From NCBI GenBank assembly GCA_014529385.2, contig CM043950.1, forward strand, positions 67,338,935-67,402,934: 64,000 bases of DNA. The letters run 5' to 3'. The notes beneath the pieces are model-generated. The model was not told the origin of the DNA. It saw only the letters and a list, made by a program, of their open reading frames with translations, and ran no database searches. Source of the stretch: Adiantum capillus-veneris. Lineage: Eukaryota > Streptophyta > Polypodiopsida > Polypodiales > Pteridaceae. Numbering within the stretch: the stretch's first letter is position 1; each line of letters opens with the position of its first letter. This document shows positions 10,759-21,200 of this stretch, in pieces. The position numbers were made by a program, and so were the translations under genes.

Positions 10759-11480
10759 TGTTAAGTATGGAGCCTGATTTACCCTTGTAATTTTTTGTGG
10801 TAAAAGCGCACATTTGTAAGGCCCCCATTATGAGGAGAAGCCATCGTGCATGAAGGAAAATCACTCACCGAAAACCAAAAATTTTCACGGACAAGAATCA
10901 GGGGCAACTTTAGAGGCCTCGGGGACGGAGGCCCCCGAGAATTTTTTTTCTCCGGAATATTATGGCCGAACAGCGGTCGAAAACAACCGGTCAGTTGGCC
11001 GGTGGCCGGTGGTCGGAAGTCAATGGCCGGTGGCCGAATTCAAAAGCGGACTTGTCTTCTCAAGGGCGGCCACACATGGGCGGATTGGAGGGTCTGATTT
11101 GGACTTATTCGCACAAGGGCAGCTACACATGGCTGTCTCTCATAAGAGAGGGAAGCCATTTTGGCCTATAAAAGGAGGCCATTTTTACACACATTTTAGA
11201 GTGTGAAGTTGATGCAACAAGGTGAGTGTGAGGTGGTGAGAGTGAAGCAAGGCGGGAGCTCCATTAAGGGTATAATCCCTTTGTAAACTACTTCTTGTTT
11301 TGAAGTACTAAAGCCATTGAGTGGTTGCTTTCCTGTGGACGTAGCCCACATTGGGTGAACCACGTATATCGTGTGTACTCTCTCTCTCTCTCTACTCTAT
11401 AATCTCGTGTATATAAATCTGTCTCTCTCCATTAAGTAATCTACTCAATTATCTATTTAGCTACGTCTTATTTCCTAACA
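10759..11480 (+). repeat. Central complete LTR (722 bp)
   Basis: Starts TGTTAAG and ends CTAACA. It serves as 3' LTR of the left unit and 5' LTR of the right unit. It contains a GGCCGGTGGCC-type minisatellite (about 10973-11040), a TATA box at 11167, and a CT microsatellite near the end. It is 46 bp shorter than the 3' LTR, with the difference in the minisatellite. Confidence 0.9.
11167..11173 (+). promoter_or_regulatory. LTR TATA box (central LTR)
   Basis: TATAAAA in the context GGCCTATAAAAGGAGGCC, about 310 bp before the LTR end. The same box is conserved in the 3' LTR. It is the likely core promoter of the right unit. Confidence 0.7.
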
Positions 11481-11482
11481 AC

Positions 11483-11494
11483 TGGTATCAGAGC
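11483..11494 (+). other. Primer-binding site of the right copia unit
   Basis: TGGTATCAGAGC, two bases after the LTR end, complementary to the 3' end of initiator Met-tRNA. Confidence 0.85.
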
Positions 11495-11544
11495 AAGGTT
11501 TTCTCGTAGCTAAATTATCTTAAGGAAAGGAATCCTTGAATTGA

Positions 11545-11923
11545 GTGGGAGTTATGGCGGAGGAAGGGAAGCTCAAGATTGAGAAGTTCAACGGAAAAAA
11601 CTACCAACATTGGAAGATGCAGATTGAAGACTATCTCTACCAGAAGGACCTCTATTTGCCACTAGGCGGTCTTGCGAAGAAGCCCGCAACAATGGCAGAT
11701 GAAGCATGGATTGTGCTTGATCGAAAGGCACTGGGAAAAATCCGGTTAAGCATGGCGTCAACAGTGGCCTTCAATGTTTCGGAGATGAAGACCACGGAGG
11801 ACTTGATGAAGTCACTTGTTCAATAAGGTATTTCTTATGAAGCGCTTGTTCAATCTAAAGATGGCAGAGAATGGTTCAGTTGCAGAACACCTAAATGACT
11901 TTAACACAAACATAAGTCAACTT
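11545..11923 (+). pseudogene. Copia gag N-terminal part (right unit, interrupted)
   Basis: Encodes LKIEKFNGKNYQHWKMQIEDYL, the standard copia gag opening, followed by W-x-x-LDRKALGKIRLSM. A TAA stops the frame at 11824. Gag-like coding continues in another frame (MKRLFNLKMAENGSVAEHLNDF-type) and hits a TGA near 11924. Two lesions in the first 130 codons mean no full-length Gag can be made. Confidence 0.8.
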
Positions 11924-11929
11924 TGATCA

Positions 11930-12640
11930 GTGAAAATCAATTTCGATGACGAAGTAAGAGCTCTCCTTATACTATCATCTCTACCGGATAGTTGGGACAG
12001 CCTTGTGATGGCTGTAAGTAATTCTATCTCTGGCACAAATACTCTTAAGTTTGATGATGTTGTGGGTGTTCTCCTAAGCGAGGAAATACGAAGGAGAAGC
12101 ACAGGAGAATCATCAAGTGCTGCACTATCAGTGGAAACAAGAGGAAGGCTTAAGGAGAGGTTCAAAAACCAAAAGGGTCGTGATCGCTCAAGGCGGAGCA
12201 AGTCACGCACAAAGTCAGTTCTTGAATGTTGGAACTGCGGCAAGAAGGGCCACGTCAAGAAGGATTGCTGGTCCAAGAAGAAGAAGGAGACAGAGTCTCA
12301 AGACAACAAGACAACATCGGAGGCCAATGTGGCAGGTAAAGTAGAGCAAGATGCTCTAATTCTCTCATTAGACAATGTGTCTAATTCCTGGATAGTAGAT
12401 TCCGGGGCTTCATTCCATGCGACACCACACAAGCAACATTTCCAAGACTACACCAAAGGTAATTTTGGGTATGTATACTTGGGAGATTATGAATCTTGTG
12501 AGATTGTCGGCAAAGGTACAGTTTCTGTCAAAACTGCTAACGGAAATGAATGGAAGCTTAAAGATGTTAGGCATGTTCCTTCTCTTTGCAAAAATTTGAT
12601 CTCTACAGGACAATTGGACGATGAGGTCACAACATTGCAT
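11930..12640 (+). pseudogene. Copia gag C-terminus, CCHC knuckle and protease (right unit)
   Basis: Continues gag (LLILSSLPDSWDSLVMAV), then a basic Arg/Lys-rich segment, then a complete CCHC knuckle CWNCGKKGHVKKDC. The protease follows with an intact active site WIVDSGASFHAT and the RHVPSLCKNLISTGQLDD tail. A frameshift near 12620-12640 throws the frame out before integrase. The catalytic protease Asp is preserved, but the upstream stops separate it from any gag start. Confidence 0.85.
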
Positions 12641-13658
12641 TCGGAAACAAACGGTGGAAGATCTCAAAGGGATCTTTGGTGGTTGCCAAGGGTGAAAAAG
12701 TCGGTACACTTTACTTGTGTACTGCTAGCACGCAACCTTCAGCTTGTGCAGCAACTACAGAAGTTGACAGTGCGGTGTGGCACTACCGACTTGGGCATAT
12801 GAGTGCCAAAGGAATGCAAATCCTTCAAACAAAGAAGCTTCTACCAGGTTTGAAAGAAGTGGACTTAGAGTTCTGTGAAGATTGTGTTTATGGTAAACAA
12901 AAGAGGGTAAAATTTCAAAAATCAGGAAATGAAAGAAAAAATAAAAACCTTGAGTTGGTTCATTCTGATGTTTGGGGTCCTGCAAGTACACCATCACTTG
13001 GTGGCTCATTGTACTATGTAACATTCATAGACGATGCGACTAGAAAAACATGGGTTTATGTCATGAAGAATAAATCCGATGTATTTTCCATATTTCAAAG
13101 GTGGAAAGCCTTTGTGGAGAATGAAACAGGTACCAAGGTTAAATGCCTCAAATCCGACAATGGAGGCGAATATTGCAACCAAGCTTTTGTGCTAGCAATG
13201 GCATTCGGAGGCAAAGGACAACCCCAAGGACACCTCAACAAAATGGGATTTCGGAAAGGATGAACAGGACAATCATGGAACGAGCACGAAGCATGCGGCT
13301 ACATGCAGGCCTACCGCTTGAGCTTTGGGCGGAAGCTGTAAGTACGTCTGTGTACTTAATTAATCGGTCACCCTCAACGGCATTGGATGGGGGAGTTCCA
13401 GAAGAGGCATGGACAGGTAAACCGGTGAATTATGCATTTCTCAAAGTGTTTGGGTGTGAGGCTTTCATGCACATAGATAGAAGCCTAAGATCAAAGTTAG
13501 ATGCAAAGTCCAAAAAGTGTTTCTTCATTGGCTATGGAGAAGGAGACTTTGGGTATCGCCTATGGAATCCTGAAGACGGTAAAATCTTAAGGAGTAGGGA
13601 TGTAATTTTTAACGAACAAAATATGTACAAAGATTACTTGGAAAAAAAACAAAAATAA
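12641..13658 (+). pseudogene. Copia integrase (right unit, frameshifted)
   Basis: Two frames. The first (12676-13200) has the GAG_pre-integrase zinc-binding part WHYRLGHMSAKGMQIL...CEDCVYGK, then the catalytic core with HSDVWGP (first Asp) and KSDNGGEY (second Asp). A frameshift near 13190-13210 follows. The second frame gives TPQQNGISERMNRT (catalytic Glu), the WAEAVSTSVYLINRSPS block and the GYGEGDFGYRLWNP segment before a TAA at 13656. All three catalytic acids survive but in different frames. Confidence 0.85.
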
Positions 13659-13826
13659 GAAACAGGTGATGAGTACATGGAGCTTAAGGACGGTGAAGAA
13701 TCAAGGTCTGCAAACGGTGACAATGTGCAACAACGTCAACCAAATGAGGAGCCTCAACATATTCCCCGAAGATCTACAAGAGCAAGTAGACCTCCATAAA
13801 GGTTTGTTCCTTCCTTCAACCATCTC
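13659..13826 (+). other. Integrase-RT linker of the right copia unit
   Basis: Polar, Glu/Asp-rich linker as usual between copia integrase and RT. It contains stop codons, including a TAA at about 13797 where the left unit has AGA (Arg). Confidence 0.6.
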
Positions 13827-15398
13827 GTGATCTCAGATTCTGGAGAGCCGGAATCATATGAAGAAGCTATGCAACATGAATCCAAAGAAGAATGGATGAA
13901 GATCATGCAAGTGGAGATGGACTCACTACATCGCAACCAAACATGGGAGTTGGTTGAGTTGCCTAAAGGTAAGCGGGCACTTCAAAACAAATGGGTGTAC
14001 AAGCTAAAGGAAGAAGAAGGTGGGAAGAAAAGGTACAAGCCTAGGCTTGTGGTAAAAGGTTTTTCTCAAAAGAAAGGTATTGACTTCAATGAAATATTTT
14101 CTCTTGTTGTAAAAATGAACTCAATTAGGCTTGTCTTAAGCCTTGTGGCTGCTCATGATCTAAATCTCGAGCAAATGGATGTAAATATGGCATTCCCTCA
14201 CGGTGACTTAGAGGAGGAAATCTACATGCTTCAACCAAAGGGGTATGAAGTAAAAGGTAAGGAGAAAATGGTTTGCAAATTAAAGAAGAGCTTGTATGGT
14301 TTAAAGCAAGCATCAAGACAATGGTACTTGAAGTTTGATCGATGGATGTTGGATCATGGATTCACAAGATGCAACTCGGATCACTGCGTCTACACGGAGA
14401 ATTTGGGACATGGGAAATTCATCATCCTAATGTTGTATATTGATGACATGTTGATTGCAAGTGCTAACATGCAGGACATCAAAGACCTAAAACAGGAGCT
14501 GTCCAAATCTTTTTCAATGAAAGATTTAGGTGCTGCAAAGAGGATACTTGGTATGAAAATATCAAGGGACAGGACGAAGAAGACAATAAAGCTATCTCAA
14601 GAAGATTACATCAAGAAGGTACTAGAAATGTTTGCAATGAAAAATGAAAAACCAGTTTCTACACCTTTGGCTGGTCATTTTAAATTAACGAAGGATATGT
14701 GTCCAAAGACACAAGAGGAGATAGCCTATATGTCTAAATTTCCATATGCTGCAGCGGTAGGTTCTCCAATGTATGCTATGGTTTGGACAAGGCCAGACAT
14801 TGCACATGCAGTGGGAGTTGTGAGTTGGTTCATGGACAACCCAGGTAAAGAGCATTGGCAAGCTATGAAGTGGATACTTAGGTATCTAAAAGGGACAACA
14901 ACAAATGCTTTGTATTTTGGAGGAACTGATATTTTTCTAGAAGGGTATACTGATGCAGATATGGCAGGTGACAAAGATACTCGAAGGAGCACTACTGGCT
15001 ATGTGTTCACGATTGGAGGCACAGCAGTAAGCTGGGCTTCAAAGCTGCAGAAATTGGTTTCACTTTCTACCACGGAAGCAGAGTATGTAGCAATGACGGA
15101 GGCAAGCAAAGAAATTCTGTGGCTTCACAGATTCTTAGAAGAGCTTGGATTCAAACAAGACAATTGTGTCTTGTATAGTGATAGCCAAAGCGCTATCCAT
15201 CTTGCGAAGAACTCAGCCTTTCATTCAAGGAAAAAGCACATTGAGGTGAGATATCACTTCATACGCACTCTTTTGGAAGAGGGACATCTAAAGCTAGGAA
15301 AGGTGCATACAACTGAAAATCTTGCAGACATGATTACAAAGGTGGTCAACAAGGAGAAGTTGAGCTTTTGCTCATCTTCAATCGGCATTCAAGGATAA
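13827..15398 (+). CDS. Copia reverse transcriptase-RNase H (right unit)
   Basis: Second copy of the RT-RNase H region, exactly 4700 bp downstream of the left copy with no indel between them. It has the same motifs: catalytic LYIDDML, TRPDIAHAVGVV, DADMAGDKDT, TEAEYVAM and DSQSAIHLAKN. The frame is open to the TAA at 15396. By eye the central ~1.35 kb is identical to the left copy, while both edges differ at several positions. It is cut off from the integrase by stops at 13656 and about 13797. Confidence 0.85.
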   Translation: MISDSGEPESYEEAMQHESKEEWMKIMQVEMDSLHRNQTWELVELPKGKRALQNKWVYKLKEEEGGKKRYKPRLVVKGFSQKKGIDFNEIFSLVVKMNSIRLVLSLVAAHDLNLEQMDVNMAFPHGDLEEEIYMLQPKGYEVKGKEKMVCKLKKSLYGLKQASRQWYLKFDRWMLDHGFTRCNSDHCVYTENLGHGKFIILMLYIDDMLIASANMQDIKDLKQELSKSFSMKDLGAAKRILGMKISRDRTKKTIKLSQEDYIKKVLEMFAMKNEKPVSTPLAGHFKLTKDMCPKTQEEIAYMSKFPYAAAVGSPMYAMVWTRPDIAHAVGVVSWFMDNPGKEHWQAMKWILRYLKGTTTNALYFGGTDIFLEGYTDADMAGDKDTRRSTTGYVFTIGGTAVSWASKLQKLVSLSTTEAEYVAMTEASKEILWLHRFLEELGFKQDNCVLYSDSQSAIHLAKNSAFHSRKKHIEVRYHFIRTLLEEGHLKLGKVHTTENLADMITKVVNKEKLSFCSSSIGIQG

Positions 15399-15443
15399 GA
15401 AGCCAGAATGAAAAGCAGTCATAGGTTTGGTTTGGAGATCAGT

Positions 15444-15458
15444 CTCCAAGTGGGAGAT
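15444..15458 (+). other. Polypurine tract of the right copia unit
   Basis: CTCCAAGTGGGAGAT directly before the 3' LTR, identical to the tract at 10744-10758. Confidence 0.75.
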
Positions 15459-16226
15459 TGTTAAGTATGGAGCCTGATTTACCCTTGTAATTTTCTGTGG
15501 TAAAAGTGCACATTTGTAAGGCCCCCATTATGAGGAGAAGCCATCGTGCATGAAGGAAAATCACTCACCGGAAACCAAAAAGTTTCACGGACAAGAATCA
15601 GGGGCAACTTTAGAGGCCTCGGGGACGGAGGCCCCCGAGACTTTTTTTTTGCCGGAATATTATGGCTGGACGGCGGCCGCAAAGTGGTCGGAAAACAACC
15701 GGTCAGTTGGCCGGTGGCCGATAGTCAATGGCCGATGGCCGGTGGTCGGAAGTCAATGGCCGGTGGCCGGTGGCCAAATTCAAAAGCGGACTTGTCTTCT
15801 CAAGGGCGGCCACACATGGGCGGATTGGAGGGTCTGATTTGGACTTATTCGCACAAGGGCGGCTACACATGGCTGTCTCTCATAAGAGAGGGCAGCCATT
15901 TTGGCCTATAAAAGGAGGCCATTTCTACACACATTTCAGAGTGTGAAGTTGATGCAACAAGGTGAGTGTGAGGTGGTGAGAGTGAAGCAAGGCGGGAGCT
16001 CCATTAAGGGTATAATCCCTTTGTAAACTACTTCTTGTTTTGAAGTACTAAAGCCATTGAGTGGTTGCTTTCCCGTGGACGTAGACCACATTGGGTGAAC
16101 CACGTATATCGTGTGTACTCTCTCTCTCTCTCTCTCTCTACTCTATAATCGCGTGTATATAAATCTGTCTCTCTCCATTAAGTAATCTACCCAATTATCT
16201 ATTTATCTACGTTTTATTTCCTAACA
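15459..16226 (+). repeat. 3' LTR (768 bp)
   Basis: Complete LTR from TGTTAAG to CTAACA. It differs from the central LTR by scattered substitutions, one extra 46 bp inside the GGCCGGTGGCC minisatellite (about 15660-15778), and a longer CT run near the end. The ATATT duplication follows. Confidence 0.9.
15907..15913 (+). promoter_or_regulatory. LTR TATA box (3' LTR)
   Basis: TATAAAA in the same context as in the central LTR. It could drive read-out transcription into the downstream flank. Confidence 0.65.
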
Positions 16227-16231
16227 ATATT
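16227..16231. repeat. Target-site duplication (right), ATATT
   Basis: The five bases immediately after the terminal CTAACA of the 3' LTR match 8921-8925. Confidence 0.85.
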
Positions 16232-17520
16232 TGAATTGGTCAAGTGGTTAAAACTAAGTATAAAACTTTGACCATTTTCTTCTCGAATTGCCAAAAAGCT
16301 AGTTTTAGACACCCCTAAATGAAAATGGTTTAGGGTGGCCTTAAACAACGTTTTTTCAAAGACTTGAACAAAAGGGTTGCCGAAGAGTAATGAAAATTTA
16401 TTATGGTTTGAAGTGCCTGAGTATGTGAAAACAAGCCTAGGTTTTCCACGAGGCAAAAGGTGACATAATAAGAACATTGGAAACTTAGGATTGACCATGT
16501 GGCCTTAACTTTGGCAAGTGAAGTGGTGGCCAAGTTCTGTGGCACACTGTGCACTTGGTCCTATATGTGTTGACCACTTGGCTAAATCTAGGACCATAAG
16601 GCCAAACCTTTGGCACCTTAAATATAGTATGGGACATAATTTAGAACTGCTATAGTAAATTAGTAGTATAGTTAATATGTTAATATTTGTATTATATTTA
16701 AGTATATGCTAAATATAATTTATGTTCAAAATTTCACTAATGAAGAATGTTCCCATTTAGCACTCCAGATGCAGGGTCTTAGGGCAATGCCACAATGGGG
16801 TGACAAGGCAGCGCTTCCACATGAGGTTTGGGGGTAGCGCTCTTGATGGGGATGTGGAATATAACACTCTCGATGGCGGGGCTTGGGAGGCTGATTTTGG
16901 GATATTGTTCCTGGCGGGGTCCTGGGGCAGCGCCTGTTTAAGTGAATTCATAGTATAGAGTTACGCATGTTTTGCATATTTTCAACCATGATTTCTTTAA
17001 TTTTGGCCGTGTGAATTGGTTAATGTTTTATATTACTTTTGTTTTTTTTAATCCTATGATAAAACATGGACTTGTAGCATACGTGGCATTCTAATAAACC
17101 CTATCAAGATGAGGCACAGAGAGAGCGCACGAGCAACGCACACAGAGAAAGCAGGCGAGCAGCAAACACACAGAAAGCGCACATGAATCGCACACGTGCA
17201 GTTGGAGTATACGCGCGCGTAGAGGAGCAAGCCCGACATCGTACACAACACACATGTGGAGCGCACAGGATTGAAATTTTGCGCACAAGATAAAGAAACA
17301 GCAGCGTACGCAACGCTTTCCAGAAGGGCAGGATCGGGCATAGCTTCTTCTCAAGAGACATTGCACACCTCACGAATAGAGAAAAAACAAGTATTTCTCT
17401 CTCTCTCACTCTCTGTCTTTCTCCATATAGAGAAGATGGTTCTCTGTAACTCTTCTTGCACACACACTCTCTCGTCAAAAGACAGAGATACGTAGTTTAA
17501 AAATATCCCCGCACACATAC
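16232..17520. other. No gene recognised
   Basis: AT-rich flank with no convincing coding sequence. A small GC-rich patch (16770-16940) has loosely repeated GGCAGCGCTT/GGTAGCGCTC/GGGGCAGCGCC phrases. A CA/CG-rich stretch at 17110-17300 contains repeated GCGCAC/CACACAG words. Overlapping open stretches in several frames look like low-complexity artefacts. Confidence 0.6.
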
Positions 17521-17760
17521 AAATATTCCCACACATCGTCTTCCTCTCTTCCACATACATAACCACAGTGAAATCTGTTATCTTGTTGTCTCTCTCTTGA
17601 AAATACATGCACATATTCCCACACATCGTCTTCCTCACTTCCACATACATAACCACAGTGAAATCTGTTATCTTGTTGTCTCTCTCTTGAAAATACGTGC
17701 ACATATTCCCATACATCGTCTTCCTCTCTTCCACATACATAAACACAGTGAAATATGTTA

Positions 17761-17790
<30 letters not shown>
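17521..17790. repeat. 90-bp tandem repeat, three copies
   Basis: The phrase A(A/C)ATATTCCCACACATCGTC recurs at 17521, 17611 and (with one change) 17701, giving a 90-bp period. Units also share the CTTCCACATACATAACCACAGTG block and the GTTATCTTGTTGTCTCTC block. The third copy runs into the TC microsatellite. Confidence 0.9.
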
Positions 17791-17845
<55 letters not shown>

Positions 17846-17850
17846 CTCTG
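17760..17850. repeat. (TC)n then (TATC)n microsatellite
   Basis: About 65 bp of TC dinucleotides followed by several TATC tetranucleotides. It looks like an expansion of the TCTCTCTC tail of the 90-bp unit. Confidence 0.95.
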
Positions 17851-18299
17851 TATCTTGCTATCTCTCTCTTGAAAATACATGCTCATGTATGTGTGCGTCT
17901 GTGTTATCTATGTGTATGTATGTATATTTGTGTTATTTCATTGTAATACTCATACATAATGCAGATACACAATTACACTTAATTATGATATGCACACATA
18001 GTATATATACATACATAAATATCACAAATAACTAACACATTGTAATACTAGTAAACTTGAATGGAAGACTTACTTGCGTGATCTGTTAAAGTCGATTCTT
18101 GTAGCGAGTTCTGGATGTATGCTGAGCTGCTTTTCCTCTAATCCATTTGTAGATATGATTGTAACTTCTGTTTCTCAAAAATAGTAGTGTTGTTTAGTGA
18201 TACACCTAATGGAGATAAATGGTTGAAACTAGGATATGTAGACCAAAAATACATGTATTTCTTTGGATGAATATATACACTTTTTGGTGACCCTTACCA
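17851..18299. other. No gene recognised
   Basis: AT-rich sequence with TATG/TACA-rich simple stretches (17880-18030) and no supported coding region. Confidence 0.6.
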
Positions 18300-21200
18300 C
18301 AAGTGGTGGACCTTGAGACCAGTGGCCTATAAGGACCTCCAAACAATACCTTGTACACTCAATCCTTCTTGGTATCTAGGTTGGACAAGTGGTGGACCTT
18401 GTTCAAATTCTCTAACCACTCTCTCTAACATGGTGACATAATTTAGGTGTGATAAATTCATATCTATGCAAACTAATATCAGTTTAGGCTTGTTAATTTG
18501 AATTTGTTTGAATTTATGTACAATATAATGATTTGAGGTTTGCATATTTGAATTTAGGTGGTATAATGATATCTTTTTGTGGTAAACTTGAATTTAAAAT
18601 CAATTTCGCGTGGAATATTTTAAATTTAAGTGGTAAAATTTATTTTTTTATTAAAAAGTTTGAATTTTAAAATTTGGGCGGGATATTTTAAAATTTAGGC
18701 GGGATATTTTAAATTTAGGCGATCAGATTTTGAATTTTAAATTTAGGCGGGAAGATTTTGAATTTATAGCGAGATCTCCCTTACATAAGAGAGTATAGGT
18801 TGGACAAGTGGTGGACCTTAAAGCTAGAGCATCCATGCTACTGGACATGATAGGTAGGGAATCTAGTTGAATATTGTATGTATAATATATATGTAATAGA
18901 TCTAGCTTGGACAAGTGGTGGACCTTGGAACAAAACCCCATGTAAAACATATCATGCACATTCCAAGTGGTGAGAAAAAATATCATTTAAGATATAGCCT
19001 TATAGGTTGGACAAGTGGTGGACCTTAACACCAAGATATTCTTAATGTAATGACATAGAGTGGAAAACTGGTGAATCTTGAGACCAAACCATGCTACTAG
19101 CGAAAATAGCTTGGACAAGTGGTGGACCTTGAAAGTAATACCCTCATCTACGAACTATCGTGGGTTTAAGGTATTTCGATGGGGCCTAGCATCTTGGAGA
19201 CATGGTCCAGCTTGCTTCTCTTCATGTTTCAATGGAGCCTATCTTGGACAAATAGTGGAGAATCCTTCTCTCCATGTTTCAATGGACCCTAGCTTCGACA
19301 AGTGGTGGACCTTTGCTGATCTCTATGATTCAATAGATTTAGCTTGGACAAGTGGTGGACCTTGGAACCAAACCCCCATGTAAAACCTATCATGGTCACT
19401 CGAAGTGGTGAGAAAGAATAACCTTTAAGATATAGCCTTATAGGTTGGACAAGTGGTGGACCTTAACACCCAAATATTGTTCATATAATCACATAGAGTG
19501 AAAAAGTGGTGAATCTTGAGATAAAACTACTCATGCTACTAGCGATAATAGCTTGGAAAAGTGGTGGACCTTGAACGTAAACCCCCCATGTTTCAATAGA
19601 CTTAGCTTCCACAAATGGTGGAGCATCGTTCTCTCCATGTTTCAATGGAGCCTAGCTTGGACAAGTGGTGGACCTTTGTTTCTCTCTATGTTTCAATAGA
19701 GTTATCTTGGACAAGTGGTGGACCTTGTAACCAAACCCCCATGTAAAACCTATCATGGTCACTCCAAGTGGGAAGAAAGTATAACCGTTAAGATGTAGCC
19801 TTATAGGTTGGACAAGTGGTGGACCTTAACACCCTCATATTCTTAATAAAAGTGGTGAATCTTGAGACCAAACCACTCAGGCTACTAGCAATAATAGCTT
19901 AGACAAGTGGTGGACCTTGAATGTAAACCCCTCATCTACGAAATATCGTGGGTTTAATGTATTTCGATGGAGCCTAGCATCTTGGAGACATGGTGCAGCT
20001 TGCTTCTCGTCATGTTTCAATGGAAACTATCTTGGACAAATGGTGCACCATCCTTCTCTCCATGTTGCAATGGACCGTAGCTTGGACAAGTGGTGGACCT
20101 TTGTTTCCCTCTATGTTTCAATAGAGTTAGCTTGGACAAGTAAACCCTATCATGGTCACTCTAAGTGGTAACAAAGAATAACCTTTAAGATGTAGCCTTA
20201 CAGGTTGGACAAGTGGTGGACCTTAACACCAACATATTCTCAATAAAAGTGGTGAATCTTGAGACCAAACAACTCAGGCTACTAGCAATAATAGCTTGGA
20301 CAAGTGGTGGACCTTGAATGTAAACCCCTCATCTACGAAATATCGTGGGTTTATTGTATTTGGATGGAGCCTAGCATCTTGGAGACATGGTGCAGCTTGC
20401 TTCTCATCATGTTTCAATGGAGCCTATCTTGGACAAATGGTGGACCATCCTTCTCTCCATGTTTCAATGGAGCCTAGCTTGGACAAGTGGTGGACCTTTG
20501 TTTCTCTCTATGTTTCAATAGAGTTAGCTTGGACAAGTGGTGGACCTTGGAACCAAACCCCCATGTAAAACCTATCATGGTCACTCGAAGTGGTAAGAAA
20601 TAATAACCTTTAAGATGTAGCCTTATAGGTTGGACAAGTGGTGGACCTTAACACCCACATATTCTTAATATAATGACATAGAGTGGAAAAGTGGTGAATC
20701 TGGAGACCAAACCACTCAGGCTACTAGCAATAATAGCTTGGACAAGTGTTGGACCTTGAATGTAAACCCCTCATCTACGACATATCGTAAGTTTAATGTT
20801 TTTCGATGGAGCCTAGCATCTTGGAGGGATGGTGCAACTTGCGTCTCGTCATGTTTCAATGGAGCCTATCTTGGACAAATGGTGGACCATCCTTCTCTCC
20901 ATGTTTCAATGGAGCCTAGCCTTGACAAGTGGTGGACCTTTGCTTCTCTCTCTGTTTCAATAGAGTTAGCTTGGACAAGTGGTGGAGCTTGGAACCAAAC
21001 CCCCATGTAAAACCTATCATGGTCACTCCAAGTGGTAAGAAAGAATAACCTTTAAGATATAGAGTTATAAGTTGGACAAGTGGTAGACCTTAACACCCAC
21101 ATATTCTAAATATAATGACATAGAGTGGAAAAGTGGTGCATCTTGAGACAAAGCCACTCATGCTACTAGCGATAATAGCTTGGACAAGTATTGGCCCTTG

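Larger units (their letters stand above)
8926..16226 (+). mobile_element. Composite tandem Ty1-copia element (LTR fragment-pol-LTR-gag/pol-LTR)
   Basis: Three LTR copies share the start TGTTAAGTATGGAGCC: 8926 (truncated), 10759 (complete) and 15459 (complete). The outermost edges are flanked by the same 5 bp, ATATT (8921-8925 and 16227-16231), so the whole 7.3 kb behaves as one insertion. The left unit lost everything from about base 157 of its LTR to the start of the reverse-transcriptase region. The right unit has all gag-pol domains in copia order (gag, protease, integrase, reverse transcriptase, RNase H) but carries several stops and frameshifts. The element therefore looks non-autonomous today. 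Confidence 0.9.

Noticed and set aside
17054-17478. Several overlapping Cys-rich minus-strand open stretches
   Set aside because: Composition follows CA/GC-rich simple sequence; three frames are open at once, which points to low complexity and not coding.
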